Shown here: positions 16,744 to 25,445 of the stretch, in pieces
Layout of the letters: every line of letters starts with the position of its first letter
Position numbering within the stretch: position 1 is the stretch's first letter
From: Herbidospora daliensis
GTDB lineage: Bacteria; Actinomycetota; Actinomycetes; Streptosporangiales; Streptosporangiaceae
DNA length: 64,000 nt
Assembly: GCF_001570585.1 (NCBI RefSeq)
Contig: NZ_BBXF01000003.1
Span: forward strand, 221,353-285,352
Direction of reading: 5' to 3'
Program-made: the position numbers and the translations under genes
Notes under the pieces: generated by a model
Databases searched by the model: none
The model's input: only the letters and a program-made list of their open reading frames with translations
What the model was told of the DNA's origin: nothing

Positions 16744-18189
16744 ATGGGCCCGCTGACCGACGACGGTTTCCGATTCCTGGTGCTCGGCCCCATGCAGGTG
16801 CTGCGAAACGGCGCCGAGTTGCGGATATGCGCCAGCCGCGAGCTGGCGATCCTGGCCAGCCTGGTGCTCAACGCGGGCCGCGCGGTCAGCGTCGACCGGC
16901 TGATCGAGACGGTCTGGACGGAGTCGGCGCCCTCCAGCGCGCGCCGCCAGATCGCCATCTGCGTCTCCCGGCTCCGCCGGGTGCTGGGCGCCGGCGTCAT
17001 CGAGACGTCCAGCCCCGGCTACCTGATCCGCCCGGCCCCCGACAGCATCGACTGGTTGCGCTTCCAGTCGCTGGTGGCCCGCTCCCGGAGCGAGGCCGCG
17101 GGCAAGAACCGGGAGCAGGCGGTCCGGCTGCTGCGGGAGGCGCTCGCGCTCTGGCGCGGCAACCCCTTCGAGGACATCCGGGGCCTGCGCTACGACGTGG
17201 CCCGGATGGAGGAGTCCCGGCTGGAGGCCGCCGAGGCGTGCCTGGAGCTGGAGATCGAGCTGGGCCACCACCACGAGGTGGTGCCCGAACTGCTGGCGCT
17301 GGTCGCCGAGCACCCGTTCCGTGAGCGGGTCAGGGCCCAGCTCATGCTGGCCCAGTACCGGGCCGGCCGCCGCGCCGACGCGCTGCGCACCTACCAGGAG
17401 ACCCGCCGCTACCTGCGCGACCAGATCGGCCTGGAGCCCGGCCCCGCCCTGCGCCACCTGCACGAACGCATCCTGCGCGACGAGGCGGGCCTGATGCGGC
17501 AACCCGCGCACCGGGCCGGGATCGTGGTGCCGTCGCAGCTGCCGCCCCGGGTGCTGCCGTTCGTCGGGCGGGGGGAGGAGCTGGCCGCGCTCGACGCGGT
17601 GCTGCGGCCCGACCCCGACGCGGCGCTGCCCGGCACGACCGTGCTGAGCGGCCCGGCCGGCATCGGCAAGACCGCGCTGGCGCTGCGGTGGGCGCACGAC
17701 CGGGCCGACTGGTTCCCCGACGGCCACCTGTTCGCCGACCTGGCGGAGACCGAGCCCGCCGCCGTGCTGGGCCGGTTCCTGCGCGCGCTCGGCGTGCCCC
17801 GCGCCGACATCCCCGCCGACCGCGACGAGAAGGTCGCGCTGTTCCGCAGCTGGACGGCCCGCCGCCGGATGGTCGTGGTGTTCGACCGGGCCCAGGACGC
17901 CGCCCAGGTGCTGCCGCTGCTGCCCGGCGGCGCGAACTGCCGGGTGATCGTGACCAGCACCGACCCGCTCGACGAGCTGGTGGCCCGGCAGGGCGCGCAC
18001 CGCGAGTTCGTCAGGCCGCTGGCCGCCGAGGCCGCCAGGGAACTGGCCGGCCTGCTGCTGACCGGCCCGGCCGGGGCGCAGGCCGTGACGGATCTGCTGG
18101 CGCACTCCTGCGGCAATCCGCTGCGGTTGCGGATGGGCGCCGCCCGGATCCGTTCACGAGCGATGTCGGTCACGACCGGCTCAGGATGA
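16744..18189 (+). CDS. SARP-family regulator with short NB-ARC region
   Basis: In this 481-residue protein, residues 10-100 form the OmpR-like winged helix ('FLVLGPMQVLRNGAELRI', 'IAICVSRLRRVLG'), and residues 105-250 the bacterial transcriptional activation domain. From about residue 270 there is an AfsR-like ATPase with P-loop 'GPAGIGKTALALRW'. It stops shortly after the ATPase core and lacks the TPR repeats of full AfsR proteins (about 1000 residues). SARPs bind heptameric repeats near -35 elements and activate antibiotic genes, so this is a likely pathway activator. The last 20 bases overlap the convergent hydroxylase gene. Truncation of a longer ancestor is possible. Confidence 0.88.
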   Translation: MGPLTDDGFRFLVLGPMQVLRNGAELRICASRELAILASLVLNAGRAVSVDRLIETVWTESAPSSARRQIAICVSRLRRVLGAGVIETSSPGYLIRPAPDSIDWLRFQSLVARSRSEAAGKNREQAVRLLREALALWRGNPFEDIRGLRYDVARMEESRLEAAEACLELEIELGHHHEVVPELLALVAEHPFRERVRAQLMLAQYRAGRRADALRTYQETRRYLRDQIGLEPGPALRHLHERILRDEAGLMRQPAHRAGIVVPSQLPPRVLPFVGRGEELAALDAVLRPDPDAALPGTTVLSGPAGIGKTALALRWAHDRADWFPDGHLFADLAETEPAAVLGRFLRALGVPRADIPADRDEKVALFRSWTARRRMVVVFDRAQDAAQVLPLLPGGANCRVIVTSTDPLDELVARQGAHREFVRPLAAEAARELAGLLLTGPAGAQAVTDLLAHSCGNPLRLRMGAARIRSRAMSVTTGSG

Positions 18190-19720
18190 CGTCCAGGGCC
18201 TTCTCCAGTTCGGCGTGGTCGGCGCTCCGGGTGCGCCAGCCGACGTGGCCGTCGGGGCGGACCAGCACCGCGCCCTGTTCGCCGACGTCGTACACCTCGG
18301 CCCACTCCGCCGAATCGACCTCCACGACCCGCACGCCCGGGACCCCGGCCCAGCCGCTTCCCGGGGCGGTGAGCAGCGTGAACGCCGGTCCGAGCAGGTC
18401 GAGCGTGGACACGCCGGGCGACACCCACACGTGCGGGGCGCGGTGGCCCGGCCGGGCGGTCGGCACGTACGTCCGGTACGGGTCGGCCGGGGCGGGCGCC
18501 GGTGTGCCGTCGGGGACGACGGCGGCGGAGTCGTAGTGGAAGCCCAGCACCAGGCCCTCCGAGCCGCGCCGGCCCGCCTGCTGCTCGATGGCCTCGTTCA
18601 TGGACAGCCGCCCGGCCATCATCTGGGCCGTGATCATGGCGTTGACCAGGCTCTCGTCCACGGTGCGCACGGCGATCGGGCGGCGTTCCTCCGCGTAGGT
18701 GTCCAGCAGCCGGGGGCCGGCCTCGCCGCGCAGGACGGCGGCGAGTTTCCAGGCCAGGTTGTGCGCGTCCTGGATGCCGCAGTTCATGCCGAACCCGCCC
18801 TGCGGGGTGGCCACGTGGGCGGCGTCCCCGGCCAGGTAGACGGGGTCCCTGGCGAACTCGGCGGCGACCACGGCCTGCTGGAGCCAGGGCATCACGCCCA
18901 CGATGTCGACCGGGTGGTCGGGGATGCCGATCGCCGAACGCACGGCGGCCAGGCAGTACTCCTCGGTGAAGTCGCCGGCGCTGCCGCCCTTGGCGGGGTC
19001 GTAGCCGGTCTGCATGATCCAGCGGCGGCGGTTGTCGACCGCCTCGATCGCGCCGCCCGGCGTGCTGCGGACGAAGGACAGGGCGGCGCGGCGGCCGGGC
19101 GGCAGGAAGCCGAGGTCGGCGTCGAACATGATGCTGACCATGTGCCCGAGCGGCGGCGGGCCCTCCACGGCGATGCCGAGCCGCCGGCGGACGGTGCCGC
19201 GGCTGCCGTCGGCGGCGACGAGGTAGCGGGCCCTGACCAGGGTGGCGGCCCCGTCGGCGACGATCGTCGCCGCGACCCCGCCGGGCTCGATCCGCAGGTC
19301 GGTCATGGTGGCGCCGAAGCGCACGTCGGCGGCCGACGCGGCCACCCTGCGCATGATCACTTCGAGGACGTCCTGGGAGCAGAGATAGGTGTACGTCGGG
19401 CTCTGCGCCGCGTCCTCCGCGATGGCCGCCGCCTTGCGCAGGTAGTCGTCCGCGCTCAGCGAGGTGCCGACGCCGACCGCCAGCACGTCCTCGCGCGGCA
19501 TGCCGGCCCGCTCCACCTCGTCCTGGAGGCCCCAGGAGCGCAGGATCTCCATCGTCCGGGTGGAGATGAGCCGCGCTTTCGGAAAAAGAGATGTATCAGG
19601 GTGTTTTTCGACGAGTAACGACGATATTTCGTGCCGGGACAACTCGATGGAGGCCGCCAGTCCGACCGGACCGCCGCCCACGATCAATGTCTCGACGTTC
19701 TCTACGCGTGGTTCAGCCAC
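18170..19720 (-). CDS. PHBH-type FAD-dependent aromatic hydroxylase with a TTA codon
   Basis: This 516-residue flavin monooxygenase has all three family fingerprints: 'LIVGGGPVGLAASIEL' for FAD at residues 13-28, 'YLVAADGSRGTVRR' with the DG motif, and 'YLAGDAAHVATPQGGFGMN' for FAD phosphate binding. The C-terminal thioredoxin-like domain is the type found in polyketide hydroxylases. It uses NAD(P)H and O2 to hydroxylate or epoxidise a substrate, probably the cluster product or an aromatic part of it. Leu35 is encoded by TTA (19616-19618), so expression may be bldA-dependent. It is divergent from the KS-CLF operon, with 147 bases between the starts. Confidence 0.88.
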   Translation of the reverse strand: MAEPRVENVETLIVGGGPVGLAASIELSRHEISSLLVEKHPDTSLFPKARLISTRTMEILRSWGLQDEVERAGMPREDVLAVGVGTSLSADDYLRKAAAIAEDAAQSPTYTYLCSQDVLEVIMRRVAASAADVRFGATMTDLRIEPGGVAATIVADGAATLVRARYLVAADGSRGTVRRRLGIAVEGPPPLGHMVSIMFDADLGFLPPGRRAALSFVRSTPGGAIEAVDNRRRWIMQTGYDPAKGGSAGDFTEEYCLAAVRSAIGIPDHPVDIVGVMPWLQQAVVAAEFARDPVYLAGDAAHVATPQGGFGMNCGIQDAHNLAWKLAAVLRGEAGPRLLDTYAEERRPIAVRTVDESLVNAMITAQMMAGRLSMNEAIEQQAGRRGSEGLVLGFHYDSAAVVPDGTPAPAPADPYRTYVPTARPGHRAPHVWVSPGVSTLDLLGPAFTLLTAPGSGWAGVPGVRVVEVDSAEWAEVYDVGEQGAVLVRPDGHVGWRTRSADHAELEKALDVILSRS

Positions 19721-19867
19721 GGGGCCAGAATCATATATCGCCTAATGTGCGTCAATCGTTGAATAACCCGGTGATACAGGCGTGATATCGGGCCTTAGTA
19801 GCTTGTTTCATGAAGTTGCAGACTATTTCGAGTGTGATTTTCGAATCCCTCGAACCTGGAGGCGAGG

Positions 19868-20617
19868 ATGCTGTTTGCCGAAGGCTCCGTAGCCCTGGTC
19901 ACGGGGGGCTCACGCGGGATCGGCCGGGCCGTCGCGCTCGACCTCGCCGCCGAGGGCGCCCACGTGATCGTCAACTACGCCCGCGCCGAGGAGGCCGCCA
20001 AGGAGGTCGTCGCCCTCATCGAGGAGAACGGCGGCAGCGCGACGGCCGTGCACGCGGACGTCACCGACGAGGACGCGGTGCGGGCCATGTTCCGCCGGAT
20101 CCGCGCCGACCAGGGACGGCTGGACGTCCTGGTGACCAGCGCCGGCATCACCCTGGACCGCTTCCTCGTCGCGATGAACCTGGAGCAGTTCCGCACGCCG
20201 ATCGACGTCAACGTGATCGGCACCTTCCTGGTCTGCCGGGAGGCCCTGCGGCTGATGCAGCACCAGCGCCGCGGCGCGATCGTGACGCTGTCGTCCACCA
20301 GCGGCCTCGACGGCGGCTTCCCCGGCCAGACCAACTACGTGGCGTCCAAGGGCGCGATCATCGCGTTCACCCAGGCGCTGTCCAACGAGGCCGCCCCCCA
20401 CGGGGTGCGCGCGAACGTCGTCGCGCCCGGTTTCGTCGCCACCGACATGACCCGCAAGGTGCCCGCCGAGATCAGGAAGCAGTACGAGTCCCGCATCCGG
20501 CTGGGCCGGATGGGACGGCCCGAGGAGATCGCCTCGATCGTCAGCTTCCTCGCATCCGACAAGGCGTCGTACATCTCCGGCTCTGTCGTGGTCGCCCACG
20601 GCGGCGGCCTCGGCTGA
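19868..20617 (+). CDS. FabG-like 3-oxoacyl-ACP reductase
   Basis: A 249-residue SDR with 'VTGGSRGIGRAVALDLA' at the N-terminus, 'TSAGITLDRFLV', catalytic Ser and Tyr/Lys in 'TLSSTSG' and 'YVASKGA', and the FabG-like ending 'SYISGSVVVAHGG'. It should reduce beta-ketoacyl-ACP with NADPH. It is the first gene of an 18-gene plus-strand run and sits directly before an ACP, a FabZ homologue and a KS-CLF fusion. Its role is therefore most likely the ketoreductase of that dissociated synthase. The start is ATG, preceded by CTGGAGG. Confidence 0.9.
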   Translation: MLFAEGSVALVTGGSRGIGRAVALDLAAEGAHVIVNYARAEEAAKEVVALIEENGGSATAVHADVTDEDAVRAMFRRIRADQGRLDVLVTSAGITLDRFLVAMNLEQFRTPIDVNVIGTFLVCREALRLMQHQRRGAIVTLSSTSGLDGGFPGQTNYVASKGAIIAFTQALSNEAAPHGVRANVVAPGFVATDMTRKVPAEIRKQYESRIRLGRMGRPEEIASIVSFLASDKASYISGSVVVAHGGGLG

Positions 20618-20639
20618 AGAACCCCAACCTGGAGGACAG

Positions 20640-20930
20640 ATGACCGTCGACGAGCTCCGCGCCAAGGCCGCCGAGCGCCAGCAGACGTGCAGCCAGATCA
20701 AGAAGATGATCGTGTCCCGCCTCGACCTCGAGGTCGAACCCGACTGGATCACCGACGACCAGCCCCTCTTCGGCCGCGGCCTCGAACTCGACAGCCTGGA
20801 CGTGCTGGAGCTGTACGTCGCGATCGAGGCCGAGTTCGGGGTGGCCCTCTACGACAGCGAGATGGCCGTCTTCGGCTCCATCTCCCGCCTCGCCGACGAG
20901 GTCAACCCGCGGCTCAGGGCGGCCGCATGA
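20640..20930 (+). CDS. Acyl carrier protein
   Basis: This 96-residue protein carries the 4'-phosphopantetheine site in 'GLELDSLDVLELYVAIEAEFG', with Ser as the attachment residue. A somewhat longer, lysine-rich N-terminal helix precedes the carrier fold. It should tether the growing chain for the neighbouring ketoreductase, dehydratase and KS-CLF. The gene overlaps the dehydratase start by four bases, which indicates coupled expression. Confidence 0.9.
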   Translation: MTVDELRAKAAERQQTCSQIKKMIVSRLDLEVEPDWITDDQPLFGRGLELDSLDVLELYVAIEAEFGVALYDSEMAVFGSISRLADEVNPRLRAAA

Positions 20931-21400
20931 CGATCGTGGCGGCGGCCCCCGTCACGGGGCTGACCAACGACCAGATCCGCGAGGTGCTGCCGCACCGCTG
21001 GCCGATGCTGCTGCTCGACCGGGTCGGCAAGGTCGAACCCGGCGTCAAGGGCACGGCGACGAAGAACGTCACCGGCACCGAGTTGTGGTTCCAGGGCCAC
21101 TTCCCGACCGAGGCGGTGCTGCCCGGCGTGGTGATGATCGAGGCCATGGCGCAGCTCGCCGGCGTGGTCTTCGCCCTGGCCGGGGCCAGCCGCATCAGCT
21201 ACCTGGCCGGGGTCAGGTCGATGCGCTTCCGCCGCCCCGTCGTCCCCGGCGACCGGCTCACCCTGACCGCCGAGCGGACCGGGGGCGGCACCGGCTTCGC
21301 CGAGTTCCGGGTCTCGGCCCGGGTCGACGGCCAGGTCGCGGCCGAAGGAATCCTCACCATCGTCGATCCGGCGGGCAACGCCGCCGCAGGAAAGGTGTGA
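20927..21400 (+). CDS. FabZ-like 3-hydroxyacyl-ACP dehydratase
   Basis: This 157-residue hot-dog-fold protein begins its core with 'VLPHRWPMLLLDRV'. It carries the FabZ active-site helix 'GHFPTEAVLPGVVMIEAMAQ', with the catalytic His and Glu both present. It should dehydrate 3-hydroxyacyl-ACP to the 2-enoyl form. With the ketoreductase and KS-CLF but no enoyl reductase in the operon, repeated cycles would produce a conjugated polyene, unless the nitroreductase-like protein reduces some double bonds. Confidence 0.9.
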   Translation: MTIVAAAPVTGLTNDQIREVLPHRWPMLLLDRVGKVEPGVKGTATKNVTGTELWFQGHFPTEAVLPGVVMIEAMAQLAGVVFALAGASRISYLAGVRSMRFRRPVVPGDRLTLTAERTGGGTGFAEFRVSARVDGQVAAEGILTIVDPAGNAAAGKV

Positions 21401-21404
21401 CCCG

Positions 21405-22457
21405 ATGACGCTCACGCACCCCGAGGACACCGTTTACGGCCAGGTGGGCGACGCCACCGTCCCGCTCCGCTTCACCGACCTGTCGGCCGAGTACAAGGTG
21501 CTCAGGGAACGCGCGGTGGCGCTCGACCTGAGCGGGCACACGCTGATCGAGATCAGCGGCCCCGGCGCGGTCGACTTCGCGCAGCGCGTGCTGGCCCGCG
21601 ACGTCGAGTACCTGACCTCCGAGCGCTGCATGATGAGCCTGGTCCTCGACGACGAAGGACGGGTCGTCGACCAGGTCCTGGCGTTCGGCCGCGAGGACGG
21701 GCTGCTGCTGGAAAGCTCGGTCGGGGCGGGCACCCGCCTGCTGGCGCACCTGCGGTCCGTCGGCGACGACGACGTGGAGATCACCGACCGCTCGGCCGAC
21801 CTGACCGTGATCGGCCTGGAGGGCCCGTACGCCTGGGGCGTCGTCGGCCGCCTGATCGACGGCGAGCTGGCCTCGCTGCCGTTCGAGGCCGTGTCGGACA
21901 CCGTGTGGAACGACGTCGAGATCGTCTTCGCCCGGACCGGCTTCACCGGCGAGTACGGCTACCAGATGATCGTGCCGATCGAGTCGGCCGCCGACCTGTG
22001 GCGGGCCACCCTGGAGCACGTCACCCCCTCCGGGCAGGAGGCGCTGGAGCTGGCCATGCTCGAGGTCCGCCAGCCCATTCCCCGGCTGGAGACCGCCGGC
22101 GACGTCAACGTGATCGAGATCGGCGCCAACTGGCTGGTCGACGTCACCAAGGACGAGTTCGTCGGCAAGGAGGCCGTGCTCGCCGCGTTCGAGTCGCGGC
22201 AGGGCCGCCGGACCGTCGGCTTCTCCGGCGGCGACACCGTGCCCGAGCCGGGCGCGCGCGTCCTGGCCGGCGGCGAGGACGTCGGCGAGGTCGTGTTCGC
22301 GGTGCGCAGCGTCGGCCTCGGCACGACCCTCGGCCTGGCCAGGGTGGAGGCCGGACTGGCCGCCGCCGGGCTGGAGCTCACCGTCGAAGGCGCCGGCGTG
22401 ACCACGCTGACCAGCCCTTACATCGTGCCCAAGAGCTGGAGCATTCCGATCATCTGA
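21405..22457 (+). CDS. GcvT-like (aminomethyltransferase-fold) protein
   Basis: This 350-residue protein resembles the glycine-cleavage T protein and related folate enzymes. It shows 'LRERAVALDLSGHTLIEISGPGAVDFAQ' near the N-terminus, 'FARTGFTGEYGYQMIVP' in the middle, and a C-terminal barrel with 'DEFVGKEAVLAA'. The other glycine-cleavage components (GcvP, GcvH) are absent, so a role in glycine catabolism is unlikely. The fold usually binds tetrahydrofolate; some members demethylate, others only bind folate. Its place between a dehydratase and a KS-CLF suggests a one-carbon or folate-linked step on a carrier-bound chain. That is inference; the reaction is unknown. Confidence 0.75.
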   Translation: MTLTHPEDTVYGQVGDATVPLRFTDLSAEYKVLRERAVALDLSGHTLIEISGPGAVDFAQRVLARDVEYLTSERCMMSLVLDDEGRVVDQVLAFGREDGLLLESSVGAGTRLLAHLRSVGDDDVEITDRSADLTVIGLEGPYAWGVVGRLIDGELASLPFEAVSDTVWNDVEIVFARTGFTGEYGYQMIVPIESAADLWRATLEHVTPSGQEALELAMLEVRQPIPRLETAGDVNVIEIGANWLVDVTKDEFVGKEAVLAAFESRQGRRTVGFSGGDTVPEPGARVLAGGEDVGEVVFAVRSVGLGTTLGLARVEAGLAAAGLELTVEGAGVTTLTSPYIVPKSWSIPII

Positions 22458-22485
22458 TCGGTTCCGCCAGGTAAGGAGATCCAGA

Positions 22486-24726
22486 ATGGCGCTGCGGCCC
22501 GTCGTCGTCACCGGCTTGGGAGTCATCTGTGCCATCGGCCGGGACCCCGAAGAGTTCTGGCGACGGCTCACCACCGGACAGGGCGGCCTCACCCCCATCC
22601 GGGACCCGGCCTTCGAAGTTTTCGAGGCCCGGTACGCCGGACAGGTCCCGGACGAGTGGGTCACCGGGCAACTGCCCGAGCCCGACACCGCCCTCGACCG
22701 CACCGCCGCCCTCGCCCTGATCGCCGCCCGCCAGGCGATCGCCCAGGCGGGGCTGACCGGCGTCGACCCCGCCCGGTTCGGGATGATCCTCGGCAAGTGC
22801 CAGGCCACCCCGGACGCGGCCGGCCACTACCAGCCCATGCACCACACCCAGGACGTGATCGCCGACCGGCTGGGCATGCGCGGCCCTCGCATCCTGGTGT
22901 CCACCGCCTGCGCGGCCGGCGGCAACGCGGTCGGGCTGGCCAAGGACAAGATCCTCTCCGGGGAGGCCGACGCCGTCCTGGCGGGCGGCGTCGACCCCCT
23001 GCTGTTCGGCACGTACGCGGGCTTCGCCGGGCTCAAGGCCCTGAGCACCGGCCCGTGTCGGCCCTACAGCCACTCCGACGGATTGAACCTCGGCGAAGGG
23101 GCGGCGTTCCTGCTGCTGGAGCCGCTCGACCTGGCGCTGGCCCGGGGCGCGGTCCCGCTGGCCGAGGTCGCCGGCTACGGCCTGTCGGCCGACGCCTACC
23201 ACGCCACCGCCCCCGACCCCACCGGCCGGGGCGGGGTGTCGGCCATGCGGCGGGCGCTCGCCGACGCCGGCCTGACCACCGGCGACGTCGGCTACGTCAG
23301 CGGGCACGGCACCGGCACCCCGGCCAACGACGCGATGGAGGCCAAGGTCATGCGCGTGGTCTTCGGGCCGCGCGCCGGGCAGGTGCCGACCAGCAGCATC
23401 AAGTCGTTCGTCGGCCACACCCTGGGCGCGGCCGGCGCGGTCGAGGCGGTCGCCGCCGTGCTCGCCCTGCGCGACGGCCTCGCGCCGCCCACGATCGGCT
23501 TCGACGCCGGCGCCGAGCCGGGCGACCTCGACTTCGTGCCGAACGCCGCCCGCGAACTGTCGACCGACACGGTCGTCTCCAACAACTACGCGTTCGGCGG
23601 GAACAACGTCTCGCTGGTGCTGACCACGCCCGGCTCCGGCCGGGAGCACGCCGAACCGGCTCCCCGCGAGGTCGTCATCACCGGGCTCGGGCCGGTCAGC
23701 GGCCTCGGTGCCGGCGTCGCCGAGACCACCGAGGCGATCCTGGCCGGACGCCCCGCGCTGGGCGAGCGGCCCTCGCTGGAGGGCCGGACGTTCGCGCCCC
23801 GCTCGCTGTGGCGGCACATGAACAACCTGTCGCGCATGGCCATCGCGGCCGCCCGGCTGAGCTGGGAGGACGCCGGGCTGAAGCTGCCCAGGAAGGAGCT
23901 CGACGACGTCGGGCTGGTGTTCGCCACCGGCGCCGGGTCGGCCGAGAGCACCGGCGGCTTCGACGACAGCATCGCGGCCAACCCGAACAAGCCGGCCGTG
24001 CTCAGCTTCTCCAACGTGGTGCTGAACGCCACCGGCGGCGCGGTCTGCCAGACCCTCGGGTTCCGCGGGCCGACCACGACGATCTGCAACGGCGGGGCGT
24101 CGGCGTCGATCGCGCTCGACTGCGCGCAGGAGATGATCCGGGCGGGCAAGGCCGAGGTGGTCCTGGTCGTGGCCGCCGACGAGCACGTCGGCATCGTGCC
24201 GCAGGACGCGGTCGTGTCGCCGTACGACCGGGACTCGGCACGGGTGCCTGGTTCGGCGGCGGTCGCGTTCGTGGTGGAGGCGGCCGACCACTGCGCGGCG
24301 CGGGGCGGCACCCCGTACGCGAAGGTGCTGGGCCTCAGCCACGTCGGCGGGCCCTTCGACGGGCTCACCGGTCTCGCCGGGCTCACCGAGCCGTTCGACC
24401 TGGTGGTCGGGGCGGCGACCGGTGGCGGCGACGACGCCGAGGAGGCCGCCTCGGTGCTGGCCGCGCTGCCGGGCGTGCCGCTGACCGCGTCGGCCGGGCT
24501 CACCGGCGACTGCCAGGCCGCGACCGGCGCCCTGAACATCGCCCTGGCCGCGCTCGCCATCAGGGACGGGGTCGCGCCCGCCCTGACCGGGCTGGCCACC
24601 CCGGTGGAGGGCGGGCCGGCCGACTACCTGACCGAACCGGAGCTGCCGGAGCCGGCCCGGCGGGCGCTGGTGCTCAGCGCCGCGCCCGGCTCGGTGCGCG
24701 GCGCGGTCGTGCTGGGGGCGGTATGA
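22486..24726 (+). CDS. Fused ketosynthase - chain-length-factor-like protein
   Basis: The protein has 746 residues in two thiolase-fold halves. Residues 1-380 form an intact ketosynthase with Cys142 ('STACAAGG'), His274 ('GHGTGT') and His311 ('KSFVGHTLGAAG'). Residues 393-746 form a second KS-like unit. There the active-site Cys position is Gly (about 537, in 'ICNGGAS') and both His motifs are missing, as in chain-length factors. It should extend acyl chains on the ACP by decarboxylative condensation. Fusion of the two subunits in one chain differs from the usual separate KSa/KSb genes. It is preceded by a good AAGGAG site, and its stop overlaps the nitroreductase start. Confidence 0.87.
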   Translation: MALRPVVVTGLGVICAIGRDPEEFWRRLTTGQGGLTPIRDPAFEVFEARYAGQVPDEWVTGQLPEPDTALDRTAALALIAARQAIAQAGLTGVDPARFGMILGKCQATPDAAGHYQPMHHTQDVIADRLGMRGPRILVSTACAAGGNAVGLAKDKILSGEADAVLAGGVDPLLFGTYAGFAGLKALSTGPCRPYSHSDGLNLGEGAAFLLLEPLDLALARGAVPLAEVAGYGLSADAYHATAPDPTGRGGVSAMRRALADAGLTTGDVGYVSGHGTGTPANDAMEAKVMRVVFGPRAGQVPTSSIKSFVGHTLGAAGAVEAVAAVLALRDGLAPPTIGFDAGAEPGDLDFVPNAARELSTDTVVSNNYAFGGNNVSLVLTTPGSGREHAEPAPREVVITGLGPVSGLGAGVAETTEAILAGRPALGERPSLEGRTFAPRSLWRHMNNLSRMAIAAARLSWEDAGLKLPRKELDDVGLVFATGAGSAESTGGFDDSIAANPNKPAVLSFSNVVLNATGGAVCQTLGFRGPTTTICNGGASASIALDCAQEMIRAGKAEVVLVVAADEHVGIVPQDAVVSPYDRDSARVPGSAAVAFVVEAADHCAARGGTPYAKVLGLSHVGGPFDGLTGLAGLTEPFDLVVGAATGGGDDAEEAASVLAALPGVPLTASAGLTGDCQAATGALNIALAALAIRDGVAPALTGLATPVEGGPADYLTEPELPEPARRALVLSAAPGSVRGAVVLGAV

Positions 24727-25445
24727 CCCTCTTCGACGTGACCGAGACCGATCGGCTGCTGACCACGACCCGGTCGGTGCGCCGCCGCCTGGACCTCGAC
24801 CGGCCGGTGCCCAGGGAGGTCGTCGAGGAGGCCCTGGAGATCGCCGTCCAGGCGCCCACCGCGAACAACCACCAGAACTGGCGCTGGCTGGTGATCAGCG
24901 ACCCGGACGTCAAAGAGAAGATCGCCGAGATGACCCGGGCGTCGTGGTTGTTCCACCGCAACGACGTGTGGACCAACGCGGGGCGGCGGCGGAACACCGC
25001 GCAGGCCCGCCGCAACAACGAGTCGGTGGTCGCGCTCGACGAGACGATCGCGCGGGTGCCGATCCTGGTCATCCCGTGCGTGCTCGGCCGCCCCCCGGAC
25101 ATGGAGGCGATCGACGCCGCCTGGCGGGAGCGCATGGCGACCAAGCCGCCGGAGGACCCGGGCCACCACGTCCGGCTCGGCCCGATGCGGGCCAGCATCT
25201 TCTACGGCTCGATCTTCCCCGCCATCTGGTCGTTCCAGCTGGCGCTGCGCAGCCGCGGCCTCGGCAGCACGATCACCTGCATGCACATCCCGCACGAGCG
25301 GCAGGTCGGCGAGCTGCTCGGCATCCCGACCGGGGTGACGCAGGTCTGCATGATCCCGGTCGCCTACACGGTGGGCACCGACTTCCGCCCGGCGGACCGG
25401 GTCGGCGCGAAGGAACGAACGTACTGGGAGAGGTGGGAGGCATGA
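24723..25445 (+). CDS. Nitroreductase-family flavoprotein
   Basis: The 240-residue protein has the FMN-binding nitroreductase pattern: 'TTRSVRRRLDLDRPVPREVV' at the N-terminus, 'QAPTANNHQNW', and 'FQLALRSRGLGST' towards the C-terminus. Family members reduce nitro groups, enones and other acceptors, or dehydrogenate substrates such as azolines. Overlaps with both neighbours show it is expressed with the KS-CLF and the FAD enzyme. It could act as an enoyl reductase or tailoring oxidase for the dissociated synthase; the substrate cannot be read from sequence. Confidence 0.85.
   Translation: MTLFDVTETDRLLTTTRSVRRRLDLDRPVPREVVEEALEIAVQAPTANNHQNWRWLVISDPDVKEKIAEMTRASWLFHRNDVWTNAGRRRNTAQARRNNESVVALDETIARVPILVIPCVLGRPPDMEAIDAAWRERMATKPPEDPGHHVRLGPMRASIFYGSIFPAIWSFQLALRSRGLGSTITCMHIPHERQVGELLGIPTGVTQVCMIPVAYTVGTDFRPADRVGAKERTYWERWEA

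Noticed and set aside
19826-19855. TCGAG at 19828 and TCGAA at 19841 and 19850, two of them 22 bases apart, like SARP heptamer repeats
   Set aside because: The last copy lies 13 bases before the ketoreductase start and next to its ribosome site, too close for a site in front of a promoter of that gene. Such words are common in GC-rich DNA.
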